Positions 47,820-58,918 of a DNA stretch of 64,000 nt are shown piece by piece. Positions within the stretch are counted from its first letter, which is position 1. Each line of letters starts with the position of its first letter. This DNA is from Azorinus chamasolen. Its lineage: Eukaryota; Mollusca; Bivalvia; Cardiida; Solecurtidae. The position numbers and the translations under genes were made by a program. Under the pieces are notes generated by a model. It ran no database searches, was not told the DNA's origin, and saw nothing but the letters and a program-made list of their open reading frames with translations. Location of the stretch: the NCBI GenBank assembly GCA_963576725.1, contig OY755242.1, positions 6,490,240-6,554,239 on the forward strand, written 5' to 3'.

Positions 47820-47988
47820 TATGTGCGCCGAACAGTCATGGCGGTAAATCATCAATCAATGGCTGGAAAATACGCAGCACAATGGTGCGCCGAACAGTTA
47901 GGACGGTAAATCACCAATCAATGGCTAGGAAATATGCAGCACAATATTGCGTCGAACAAGTAGGACGGTAAATCAGAAATCAATGGCT

Positions 47989-48060
47989 GGAGCGGTGGTC
48001 TATTGGTAATACGATTGATTAACCAATCCGGAGGGCCGGGGTTCAAATCCCGGTCCCTCC
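47989..48060 (+). tRNA. tRNA-like 72 nt sequence, probably pseudogene or SINE head
   Basis: The acceptor arms GGAGCGG and TCCCTCC pair at six of seven positions (one G-U). The A box is TGGTCTATTGGTAATACG and the B box GGTTCAAATCCC. An anticodon stem GATTG/CAATC is perfect but encloses only six bases (ATTAAC), and one T-stem pair is mismatched. A working tRNA would have a seven-base loop. It occurs once, at the start of the tandem array. Confidence 0.4.
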
Positions 48061-48887
48061 GGGGTATTTCAGGGACGCTTTTCTGTGTCTTCCACCGCCA
48101 CGGAGTCTCAGAAAAAAACTTTCTGTTCAGCTTGAAGTGCCCGAACAATAGTCATAAGCCCACATTGACTTGTAACACGGTTTGTTACAATGAGTCCGAA
48201 AGAGCAAGCCCGATTGGAAAAGAGCTGTATATGTGCGATAAATGCTTAGTAGATTCCACCAGCATAGGACGAGTTAGTCTATCTGAACATGAGTGTGAAA
48301 ACGCTCGGGGATCCATGACTATGGGGACAACTTGGAGAGAAAACCGTGGAGAAGAAATCATGAGTAACCGTGCACGGCACTGAGTACGAGGATGCATGGC
48401 ATGAGTACGATACAATCAGCCAGCGGAGGTGAGTATGGGCGAAACTCGGGCATGAATACGCCACAAACTGGACAAAAATAAATGGCTGGGAAATACGCAG
48501 CACAGTAGTACGCCGAACAGTTAGGACGGTAAATCCCCAATCAATGGCTAGGAAATACGCCGCACAGTAGTGCGGTGAACAGTTAGGACGGTAAATCACC
48601 AATCAATGACTAGGAAATACGCAGCACAATATCGACATTTTATTGCCGTATACAATAACAGCAGTCACACAAGCATAACAATATTGAAACGAGGATAAAC
48701 CCATAATTAAGGCAAACCAACCTGTGAAAGAACTTAAAGACTAAAATATACATACATCATTATATAATTTATTTTGGCTTTTTAATTTGTGTTTTTTACT
48801 TTACAATTTCATTCTTCGATTTCAAGAAATCAGTACTTCAAATCCCTGAAATCAAGAGTTCGCAGTTTCAACACACATTAACCCTTT

Positions 48888-49087
48888 CGCTGCCAGCTTT
48901 TGTCGTCTGCAAAATTTGTCTTCTGCTACAATTTTCAGTTTTCATTTTTCGTATTTTTGTTTCAAAAATTGTAACAGTAACAAACAATTTGTATCCTGAT
49001 GAGACGCCAAGTTACTCGGCGTCTCATCTGGATCCAAACTGTTTGCAAAGGTAATCACAGATCCGGCATTGGCAGGGAAAGGGTTAG
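48888..49087. mobile_element. TTAA-type MITE in array unit 1
   Basis: TTAACCCTTTCGCTGCCAGC to TTGGCAGGGAAAGGGTTAG. The right TTAA has decayed to TTAG. The interior has GAGACGCC..GTTACTCGGCGTCTCATC as a hairpin. The empty site CACACATTAATA is preserved at 51047-51058. Confidence 0.9.
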
Positions 49088-49522
49088 TATATTAGGAAGA
49101 GTCTATCCGAACATGAGTGTGAAAGCATTCTGGGATCCATGCCTAGGAAGGACAACTTGGAAAGAAAGCCGTGGAGAAGAAATCACGAGTAACCGTGCAC
49201 GGCACTGAGTACGAGGATGCATGGCATGAGTACGATACAATCAGCCAGCGGAGGTGAGTATGGGCGAAACTCGGTCATGAATACGCCACAGACTGGACAA
49301 AAATAAATGACTGGGAAATACGCAGCACAGTAGTACGCCGAACAGTTAGGACGGTAAATCCCCAATCAATGGCTAGGATATATGCCGCACAGTAGTGCGC
49401 CGAACAGTTAGGACGGTAAATCACCAATCAATGACTGAAATACGCAGCACAATATCGACATTTTATTACCGTATACAATAACAGCATTCACACAAACATA
49501 ACACGATTGAAACGAGGATAAA

Positions 49523-50048
49523 AAATTCTGAAAGGGGGTGATCCCCGAGAGCAAAAATTGCAACACAAAAAGAGAAAATTGCAGACTCGGTTTTATTGAG
49601 TCTGTTCATGAACAGTAATTGAAAGTGCAACACTGTTCACGCCCCCTAGCACCGGCTTAAGCGGTATTCAATTTTCAGAACAAGAAGTACTGAAATTCAT
49701 GATCTCGAAGGATCAGAAGGTATAACAACACTGAGAATGAAGTACGGGGCGACGTTTTACGGCCGCCACACAAGCACTTAACACCTGCTGTTGTGAAGAT
49801 TATAAATTCTGAAAGGGGGTGATCCCCGAGAGCAAAAATTGCAACACAAAAAGAGAAAATTGCAGACTCGGTTTTATTGAGTCTGTTCATGAACAGTAAT
49901 TGAAAGTGCAACACTGTTCACGCCCCTAGCACCGGCTTAAGCGGTATTCAATTTTCAGAACAAGAAGTACTGAAATTCATGATCTCGAAGGATCAGAAGG
50001 TATAACAACACTGAGAATGAAGTACGGGGCGACGTTTTACGGCCGCCA
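49523..50048. repeat. near-identical 245 bp doublet with 35 bp spacer
   Basis: 49523-49768 and 49804-50048 are identical by eye except for one missing C (CGCCCCCTAGC against CGCCCCTAGC). Each begins AAATTCTGAAAGGGGGTGAT and ends GCGACGTTTTACGGCCGCCA. The spacer is CACAAGCACTTAACACCTGC plus 15 bases. It interrupts a unit of the array between GAGGATAAA and ACCCATAATTAAGG. It could be a tiny terminal-repeat retroelement (without TG..CA ends) or a tandem expansion. Confidence 0.9.
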
Positions 50049-50227
50049 TAATAATTAAACCCATAATTAAGGCACACCAATTTGTTAAAGAACTTAAAGA
50101 CTAAAATATACATACATCATTATTTTGGCTTTTTAATTTGTGTTTTTACTTTACAATTTCACTCTTTGATTTCAAGACATAAGTACTTCAAATCCCTGAA
50201 ATCAAGAGTTCACAGTTTCAACACACA

Positions 50228-50439
50228 TTAACCCTTTCGCTGCCAGCTTTTGTCGTCTGCAAACTTTGTCTTCTGCTACAATTTTCAGTTTTCATTTTTT
50301 TCGTATTTTTGTCTCAAAAATTGTAACAGTAACAAACAATTTGTATCCTGATGAGACGTCGAGTTACTCGGCGTCTCATCTGGATCCAAACTGTTTGCAT
50401 AGGTAATCACAGATCCGGCATTGGCAGGGAAAGGGTTAA
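50228..50439. mobile_element. TTAA-type MITE in array unit 2
   Basis: Same insertion point and body as the unit 1 copy, with TTAA intact on both sides (50228-50231, 50436-50439). The MITE therefore inserted before these two units were duplicated. Confidence 0.9.
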
Positions 50440-50848
50440 TACATTAGGAATAGTCTATCCGAACATGAGTGTGAAAACACTCGGGGAAGGACAACTTGGA
50501 GAGAAAACCGTGGAGACGAAATCACGAGTAACCGTGTACAGCACTGAGTACGAGGATGCATGGCATGAGTACGACACATAGTGGTGAGCCAGCAGAGGTG
50601 ATTGCGGGCGACGGGCGAAACTCGGGCATGAATACACCACAGACAGGACAAAAATCAATGGCTGGGAAATACGCAGCACAATAGTGCACCGAACAGGTAG
50701 GACGGTAAATCACCACTCAATGGCTAGGAAATAAGCAGCACAAAATGGACATTTTATTACCGTATACAATAACAGCAGTCACGCAAACATAACAAGATTG
50801 AAACGAGAATAAATTCATAATTAAGGCAGACCAATTTGTTAAAGAACT

Positions 50849-50909
50849 GTTCGGGCGAGTGTTTGTTCTGTATGTGGTGTTTCCTGCATGACTCATTTTT
50901 GTACTTTTA
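50849..50909 (+). mobile_element. solo Penelope 3' tail in array unit 3
   Basis: GTTCGGGCGAGTGTTTGTTC to GACTCATTTTTGTACTTTTA is identical to 58516-58576. The uninterrupted sister units read AAAGAACTTAAAGGACTAAG or similar, so the 61 bp are a clean insertion. Confidence 0.92.
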
Positions 50910-51640
50910 AAAGACTAAGATATACATACATAATTATATAATATATTTTGGCTTTTTAATTTGTGTTTTTTACTTTATAATTTCCCTCTTTGATTTCAAG
51001 AAATCAATACTTCAAATCCCTGAAATCAAGAGTTCACTGTTTCAACACACATTAATACATTAGGAAGAGTCTATCCGAACATGAGTGTGAAAGCACTCGA
51101 GGATCCATGATTAGGAAGGACAACTTGGAGAGAAAGCTGTGGAGAAGAAATCACGATTAACCGTGTACGGCACTGAGTACGAGGATGCCTGGCATGAGTA
51201 CGACACATAGTGGTGAGCCAGCAGAGGTGATTGCGGGCGACGGGCGAAACTCGGACATGAATACGCCACAGATAGGACAAAAATCAATGACTGGGAAATA
51301 CGCAGCACAATAGTGCACCGAACAGGTAGGACGGTAAATCACCAATCAATGGCTAGGAAATAAGCAGCACAAAATGGACATTTTATTACCGTATACAATA
51401 ACAGCAGTCACGCAAACATAACAAGATTGAAACGAGAATAAATCCATAATTAAGGCAAATCAATGTGTTAAAGAACTTAAAGGACTAAGATATACATACA
51501 TAATTATATAATTTATTTTGGGATTTTAATTTGTATTTTTTACTTTACATTTTCATTTTTCGATTTCAAGAAATCAGTAAATCAGATCCCTGAAATCGAG
51601 ATTTCACAGTTTCAACGCACATTAATAGATTAACAAGAGT

Positions 51641-52570
51641 GCCAGTGGGCACAATATAGACCCATTGAGGCATTGTTCAGCATCAAATTAGGTTAACATA
51701 AATGTTAAATGCAAATGCTAGATGCAAAACAATTCAATTGTGCGAGACCTTGACCGTGGATATACATAACGGGACACACTTATGCTACTGTAGCATGTCC
51801 GGATAAGCCTTGTGGTGACATTTGAAAAGGGTGCATCAACTTTGGTGTTTTTACTACTGGTCGTGCCAAGGCGGTACTCTCTTTGTCACTCTTGCTTTTG
51901 TTTGTCTTGTGTCGTTGTGCATGGGATTTTGTTCATGTGTGGAATGTGTGTGTGGGGGGGGGTGTAGAGATGTTACAGACAGACATCGCCATTCCATAAT
52001 ACGTCCCATGTTTTCAAACGGGCGTATAAACATGAGTGAGATAAATTTGTTAGTATGCCACAGACTGAGCATGGAGGTCTATGAAGATCTGCAATAACCA
52101 TGTATATAGCAATGCCAAATAAACAACATGATTTATACTCACCAATGCAGATTGGATGAACTGATAACATTTTAACAGGATATGAAAAGCATTTGGGAAA
52201 CAATGATACAATATTATAGAATTACAGTGTGCTTGTATGCAAGTTACGTTGTAAAATGTTGAAGTGTGCAACATTTAACATATTTGCTAAACGTAAAGCT
52301 AAGCGCAACTTCTAAAGTTGAATTGTGCGATCTTGACCTTGGATATACGTACCATGAGACAGCCATGCTACTGTAGCATGTCCAGATAAATATTGTGGTG
52401 AAATTTGAGAAGATTCCACAGAGCAGAAATTGAGTTAGGGATGTTACAGACAGACGAACACAGACATACAGACGGACAGACAGACATATAGACAGACAGC
52501 GCCATTCCATAATAGATCCCGGTTGTTTTCAAACGGGCGTATAAAAACATCGGAAAGGCGATACGACACA
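51641..52570. repeat. two-copy ~0.6 kb duplication with microsatellite
   Basis: TTGTGCGAGACCTTGACCGTGG ... CTACTGTAGCATGTCCGGAT ... CGCCATTCCATAATACGTCC ... TTTTCAAACGGGCGTATAAA recurs at 52322-52550 with modest divergence. Copy 2 has a CAGA microsatellite (52445-52500), largely lost in copy 1. Confidence 0.8.
51840..51962 (+). mobile_element. Penelope 3' UTR fragment inserted in the duplication
   Basis: GGTCGTGCCAAGGCGGTACT and the following TTTTGTTTGTCTTGTGTCGT match 26198-26270 and 58410-58465. Copy 2 of the host repeat lacks it. It ends in a G/T-rich stretch before reaching the GTTCGGGCG tail. Confidence 0.75.
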
Positions 52571-54309
52571 TACATAATACTAGAGGGGAAATACTGAAAA
52601 CCCACTTTGGAATGTTCGGTGGCCAAACTACAACTGGGAGTTAAAACCTTGGTTCTGGTGATGCGTCCAAACCCACGCTTTTCCAATCTTCTGAATGCTT
52701 GAAGATTTACAGGTGATAAAAAAGCGAACGTATACAGTTACAGTAGTCACGCAAAAAAAAACCCGATGAAGACAGCAATAACATTTTAAGACCAAAACAT
52801 GTGCTAGACAAATGCAATGGTACCTATATATATATTAATTTCCCGTTGTGTAATAAACGGGATTTAAGAGAAAATTGTTATAAATCATATTTTACGATTT
52901 CGCTATTCATTACAACTTGTTCATTAAAATATGGCTTAGCCCATGTGACCTAATATTCTCATTGGACCAAAATCATTTCAACCGCTTTAATTCAAACACC
53001 ATGCAAATCGTTTACAGTGGAATCTGATCTAATTCCATTATGTGGTACGGAATATATGCTAGATAAATGCATCATTCTTTAAATGTAGGTTTGGCTCCCT
53101 ATGCCTAATTATGCAGCAGAGTAAGAAATAGTTTTGATCCTGATGAAACGCAGAACTACCCGGCATCTAATCTGGATTCAAACTGTTTGCATGGACTATT
53201 ACATATGCAGCATAGGCAGGGAAACAGTTCAGCATGCATAATTGTTTGCACTGTCACTGTCAAAATCAAATAAAAGCGAAGTATCCATCAACAATTAACA
53301 TGCTGGTTGCGAAATCATGATTACGTCTGCGAGCAGTTTTGATCAGGATAAGACGCCGAGTTACTCAGTGGCTCATCTTGATCCAAATTGTTTGACACAT
53401 ACGACTTGACAACTAGTATTTACAAGTTGGTAACCATCCGACAATCTTCACTATAAGCCAAACAGTATAGTTGGTCTGTATAATTTGTTAAAATAAAAAA
53501 AAATGCACGAAAAAATGCTCAATTGCCTGATGTAAATATCAATACATAAATGAATTGGCAAACACAGACAAGTTTTCCATTATTGAGTCACCGTGAGCGG
53601 CGACCCTTTATTTTATATTTTCTTTTAGAAAACTCTATGAGAGGAAAAGTCATTGGCTGAGTACAAAGATCATATGATTGGTGTCTGATCTACAACGATG
53701 TCAAACATTCTATTTCGTTCATGACTTTTTTGTTCGTCTTTTATAGCTCGAACAATTTGACCTGGACCCTCATCTCTATGCAGAATACATAATGAGAGAG
53801 ATAATGCTGTATAAATAAATTCCTGTTATCCTGCATTTGCAAGCATTTGTAAATTGTGAAGTCTATTATCGCTGAAACTAACCCGTGCATATGTAAACCA
53901 TATAAGCGCGAGTGTGTCAATGCATAGTTGCTTACCGGGACACGGGCTGAGGATAAACCCGTGCAATGTTACGACTTTTTTATGCAAATTGAGTAGGTCA
54001 GGGTCCAGGTCAATTTGTTCAAGCTATAAGTCAACAAGATTTTATAACATACAAAAACATGTATTAAAGTAATACAAAACAATCGCAAAAGCAATAAAAT
54101 CAAGGGGGGACACACAGTTTGCTAGTCCCTCTAAAGGAATAATACTTTCTACTTGTACTGACTTATTTCAGTAACATTGTTTGATGCGGGGTGTTGGTGT
54201 ATGTCGGTTGACAAGACCAGGTGATTACAAATAACAATGTGTCATTGTTTGGTTAATTTATAAATCGCAATTAGCAAAATTGTCACGTGAATACACGTTG
54301 CAATGATAT
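52571..54309. other. gene-free DNA with decayed TTAA-MITE relics
   Basis: CCTGATGAAACGC...GGATTCAAACTGTTTGC (53138-53190) and GATAAGACGCCGAGTTACTC (53345-53395) are relics of the MITE family seen at 48888. Nothing coding is recognised. Confidence 0.5.
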
Positions 54310-54600
54310 GAGTTTAACGTGTAAGCGGTTGTTGCCTAGAGGGTCAACAGGTTTACTACTGTTTGAATTGCATGATCCGGCGTGGGTTCGAATTCCCCAT
54401 TAGCCAAATTCTTTACTGCTCTTTTTTTCTTTTCTTTTATTTGTATAATGCAATTGCGTTAACATATTTCGTCAATATATGCACATTTACAGAAAATGTA
54501 GAATCAGTACGCCTTAGAAACATCTACTAACCTAAGTTTATCCGTACCCCATTTATTACGTCAGTAACTAGAGACGTTCGGTGACTGTTTAAAAACTGAT
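54310..54600 (+). mobile_element. tRNA-headed SINE, related to 15985-16322
   Basis: A B box (GTGGGTTCGAATTCC, 54382-54396) ends in TTAGCCA. The body shares CCTAAGTTTAT, ACCCCATTTATTA and GGTGACTG with the 16 kb copy. The A box (GTGTAAGCGGTTGTTGCCTAG) is diverged. Confidence 0.6.
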
Positions 54601-55164
54601 TTTATATTCATCATATAAGACTTACATCCGTTGGAAGGTAAAACACATATACTTGCTATTCATGTTCTATAGTGATCAACTTATGCTCGTATATGCATTT
54701 AAACCAATAATGCTTAAAAAATGTCTGCACATATTTTTCTTTGCATCATTTAATCAGTAATGTTTTAATTTGTATTGGAACTACAACATTGTGCGTTTCT
54801 CCCGATGCGTTAGAACTGTTGAACGAACTGACTTTGTTATAAGGTAATAGTTTATATCATACAAATGTATCTTCCTTGGTTCATCTGTTTTTCACGCAGT
54901 CTACCTGAATACATTTTCGAGATTTTATTCTCCCCGTATTATATTGCATATAAACCTTTAGTATAGTCAAGACGGATCAATGTTTACTTTTGCAAACAGC
55001 TTGGACCCAGATGATACGTGTACCTATTAAAAGGTAGATTCAATCGTGATCACAAGGCCAAAGGTTAAAGGCCCTGACATGCAGCACAACAGAAAACAGA
55101 GTATGTGCGTTAACCCATTCCCTTATATTGACGACCTTTGACGACTCTGTAAAAGTCACTTTGT

Positions 55165-55232
55165 GAAACCATTGTGATAAATAGAGCATTTGCTCCTATA
55201 TGAGCAAATGCTCTATTTATCACAATGGTTTC
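55165..55232. repeat. perfect 31 bp stem hairpin
   Basis: GAAACCATTGTGATAAATAG + AGCATTTGCTC pairs without mismatch to its reverse complement around a CTATAT loop. A TTAACCCATTCCC start at 55113 suggests it is the core of a decayed TTAA-type MITE. The perfect stem also resembles a small-RNA precursor in shape. Confidence 0.9.
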
Positions 55233-55591
55233 AAACTACAAAATTCTAAATTTTTCCTTTTCTCTAGTTAAAGCTCCTTTTAGGTAGATTAATTCAAAGA
55301 GGTTGTGTCTAAAAAAAACATGAGGTAAAGTATAAACACGTTCCAGCGAGATAACTGCTGAAACAATGTTTAACCCTTTACCTTATGAGTATTTAGGAAT
55401 ATGGACACACTTTCACATAGATAAACACTTGCATGAGTAAGCTTTTCTTTTAAATAAACATTATTCGACGCATACCTGGTCTTTCTCTCTGGCCTGACGG
55501 ATATGAATCTCATATCCAGGGAAGATAGCACGACATGAAAATTCAACACAGAGTCATAATGTGAATAAGTAGCCACTTACTCGTTTAAAAC

Positions 55592-58066
55592 TGACTGAAT
55601 GATAATATTTACCAGACTGGAAATATTTCAAAAGAACCAGATATAGATATTTTTTCAATTTTTTCTATTAGAAAACGCAAATCTCGTTCGCATGGCATTC
55701 GCAAGAATGGTAATGTTAAACGAAAATCTCGTTTGAAATTGACTCTTCTTGATCTACATACTTTACGCCTAACTTCGGGTAAACATGCCATGCTTTCTAG
55801 ACTTTCCTCCTTATCTATATGTTCATTAAAAGAAATTGACGAGCAAGCCGATAAAATTATTTTTCGATCAGATCCTCTCATAGGAACGGCTAGTTTGATA
55901 CAAAGCTTTACTCTACATGTTCTCAGACCGCACATCGACAAATTATCTGAACACCAAAGATTCTTCTTGAAAATTCCTTTTATTAATAAAGGTATTGATT
56001 TTATTGACCTCCAAAGTATTTTTAGAGACAAAAATGTAATTGACACTATTCCTAAATACTTTAAAAATACAGAACCACCTATCATTTGCTACAAATATAA
56101 CAAACCCATCAGAAATACAATTTTCAACTATAATAAAATTGTGGCCGACCTTAATATTAATGATAATATTCCTGATAATTGAGATTGCGCCACCTCAAAA
56201 TTTTGCTATTCTCCGGCTGGTCATGTGATTACTGGTAATTTTGAGATAATTAAAGATAAACGTCTACGATCTCTTTTGAATAAAGGTCCCAAATATAGAA
56301 TACCATCCTTGATAGATTTTAACTCTTGTCGAGTTCAGATTGCGGAGGCTTTACAAAATTTTAGTATTAAATGGTGTCGAAGAGAACATGTTGAGTCTAA
56401 TGCCCTTTCTTGTTGGAAAAAACTAATTTTTGATATAATAGATAAACGCATTTCCTTTTACAGCTCTAATAAACACCTTCTTCCACCTAAACCTAGAACT
56501 TCATTTAGACATCTTAAAAAGGGTTTACAGGATTTCCATTCAAAATACGTTTTTGTTCCTGCTGATAAGGCATCAAATAATGTGATTATTATTTGACGAT
56601 TACATTATATCGATGTCTTGAAACAGGAAATTATTAATACCAAGTCATACATTTCAGTTACCACTGACGAAAAGACCATCATTTCAGACCATGTCAAAAA
56701 GTGTGAACAATTTGGAACCGATATTAAAATTACACAACATAAACTTCCTACTATGTATTGGTTACCAAAACTACATAAAAAACCATATAAAGCGCGTTTC
56801 ATTGCAAATTCTAGTTCATGTACAACTACTAAATTGTCTATACTTTTGACTTCTTGTTTAACGAAGGTAAAGGAACATGTAAAATTTTACTGTGATAAGA
56901 CTTATGAAAATTCTGGAATAAATCTCTTCTGGTCTATTAAGAACTCTTCAGAAGTCTTAAACAAACTTAAGAACAAAAGGTATCTTGCATCCACTGTAAG
57001 CACGTACGATTTTTCTACTCTGTACACAACTCTTCCTCATATTTTAATTAAGGATAAGCTTACTAACTTGATCCAGAAAGTATTTGCCCGAGAAAGAACA
57101 TCATTCTTGGCATGTAATGCTGAAAAAGCTTTCTTTACTGACGAGCAAATGAAATATTACACCAATTGGACTTGCTCAGAAGTTTGCGAAGCACTAACCT
57201 TTCTTTTGGATAACATATTTGTACGTTATGGGAATGCTATATACCGTCAGGTAATTGGTATTCCCATGGGTACGAATTGTGCACCACTTGTCGCAGATTT
57301 GTTTTTGTACTGCTATGAGAGAGATTTCATGTTGAGTTTGAATCCTCAAACACAAGAAGATGTTATAAAAGCCTTCAATGAAACTTGTCGATATTTGGAT
57401 GATATTTTTAACTTAGATAACCCTTTCTTTGATGCTCTGATTCCTACAATTTATCCTAAAGAACTCAAATTGAATAAAGCTAACCCGTCCGACAATTATG
57501 CAGCGTTTCTTGACCTAGACCTTAAAATTAATAATGGAATGATTTCTTCTAAAATATATGACAAAAGAGATGATTTTGATTTTAATATTGTAAATTTTCC
57601 TCATCTTGACGGGGATGTTCCCCGTGCTCCATCTTACGGGGTTTATATATCTCAACTTATGCGTTTTGCTAGAGCTTGTTCATCTATTGACGATTTTAAC
57701 AGTCGAAATCTCATTTTAACTGATAAACTGCTTAAACAAGGATATAGATACCATAAACTAAGAAAAACTTTCTCTAAATTTTACTATCGAAATCTCTCGC
57801 TTATTGGCAAGTACAAATGTAATCTCAAGGTACTTTTGCGACACGGTATTTCACATCCGGAATTTTATGGTGATGTGATTTACAAACTTCGTAAAATTAT
57901 TGGACATACCCATTTTCTCACTTTGTTCATCAAATATATAAAACAATTCATTAAAAAGGGATATGATCCTGTATTACTACAACATACTGCATGTTTGGTT
58001 GTGAACCCTTTTACAGTTGGCAATCACGCTGGCCTCTTTGCATGTACGCCGACAAGAAAGGTTTAG
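55592..58066 (+). pseudogene. Penelope-like retroelement protein, two in-frame TGA
   Basis: One frame runs about 825 codons to TAG at 58064-58066 with no frameshift, broken only by TGA at 56180 and 56594. N-terminal part: a basic RKRKSRSHGIRKN stretch, then AGHVITGNFEII and GPKYRIPSLIDF. Next is VFVPADKASNNVIII, then RT blocks: YWLPKLHKKPYKARFIANSS, VSTYDFSTLYTTLPH (catalytic Asp), IGIPMGTNCAPLVADLFL, and CRYLDDIFN (catalytic DD). After the thumb the protein ends GYDPVLLQHTACLVVNPFTV. These are the hallmarks of Penelope-like RT, related to telomerase. No GIY-YIG endonuclease follows or precedes, so it resembles endonuclease-lacking members. No upstream ATG is certain, because a TGA near 55585 bounds the frame. 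Confidence 0.9.
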
Positions 58067-58577
58067 TACTCTATGAAGGCGACCTCTTAAATCCAGAAAT
58101 GGAAGGAGAACGTCGGATATCTGTACTATTTCATTTTTGTCGTACCCTTTATTACTTTTCTACAGTTACTCTGTTTGCAGCTCAATCATTGAGTACAATA
58201 GCGATAGGTGGATACAGTATTTTCAATAAAATGTTTTTTTGTTATACATGCACTTTACCACTGTATTTGCTGTCGCGGTTGTTGTAGATTAGTCGGAGAG
58301 GGGATACGTTTATTTACACTGTTTGTCTTTTAGGATGGGGATGGAATAAGGGTGAGGTTGGGCGCCCATAAACCGGTTTAAACCCCCGGTGACTTTTGTC
58401 ACTGACCGTTCCAAGGCGGTACTTCCATCTTCCTCCTATTGTATGTTTGTTTTGTCTTTGTGCGTCTCTTGTTGTTTTTTCTACCTATGTACATTTGCTG
58501 TTTCCTTGTGTTGCTGTTCGGGCGAGTGTTTGTTCTGTATGTGGTGTTTCCTGCATGACTCATTTTTGTACTTTTAA
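58067..58577 (+). mobile_element. 3' UTR and 3' terminus of the Penelope-like element
   Basis: Landmarks in order: CATTGAGTACAATAG, AAACCGGTTTAAACCCCCGG, TTCCAAGGCGGTACTT, GTTGCTGTTCGGGCGAGTG, CATTTTTGTACTTTTAA. Four truncated copies elsewhere (10484, 25886, 50849, 51840) share these. The two with a clean end stop at the same TTTTTGTAC(TTTT), fixing the 3' terminus near 58571-58577. The accidental frame 57991-58287 overlaps it. Confidence 0.85.
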
Positions 58578-58918
58578 ATATATTATACGAAATAGCGACT
58601 TTTAAAATCATAACATACGTAAATGATGTTTGTTTGCGCGAAGGTCATAAAGTGCGCGAAGGCGGTCTCATTTAAGAAGCTAATTGCTATATTCTATTTT
58701 AATATGTATACATGTATATATAATCACGATTACTAATTGACTGAACTAACACACATAAATGTCAGTGTTAATACGAGGCCCTCGTTGTATGATTAGTATA
58801 CAAACTGTCATTAACAAGACTACTAATCACCTTTGGTGCAAAGATATTCACAGTTAATCGTTCACATGTACTACTTCACAGCCTGATAAAATTATAAACA
58901 TTTATGTACCGAGTATAT

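Larger units (their letters stand above)
47820..51640. repeat. tandem array of a complex unit, four to five copies, with insertions
   Basis: Landmark GTCTATC(C/T)GAACATGAGTG occurs at 48278, 49101, 50454 and 51069. A companion block (CATTTTATTACCGTATACAA ... TCAACACACATTAA) is at 48630, 49455, 50757 and 51377. A 55 bp subrepeat (GAACAGTTAGGACGGTAAAT, then CAATCAATGGCTAGGAAATA) is reiterated at unit edges. Spacing varies (0.6-1.35 kb) because units 1 and 2 hold a TTAA MITE, unit 2 holds the 245 bp doublet and unit 3 a Penelope tail. Frames on the minus strand repeat (YRPNCSAYYCAAYFP) but are by-products. Confidence 0.85.

Noticed and set aside
49523..50048. LTR retrotransposon with two LTRs
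   Set aside because: The direct repeats are almost identical, but ends are not TG..CA and the 35 bp between cannot hold a primer-binding site and polypurine tract convincingly. Left as an open finding instead.
48185..51345. Recurrent minus-strand frames (YRPNCSAYYCAAYFP, MCRTHAMHPRTQC) in the tandem array
   Set aside because: Conserved only because the units are duplicated; length and frame vary and there are no domain signatures.
51822..52097. 91-codon frame with CVECVCGGGCRDVTDRHRHS
   Set aside because: Overlaps the Penelope 3' UTR insert and the microsatellite-bearing repeat; no family.
57991..58287. 98-codon frame overlapping the Penelope C-terminus
   Set aside because: Out of frame with the RT, starts inside it, and its hydrophobic end is 3' UTR; no match to a known domain such as GIY-YIG.
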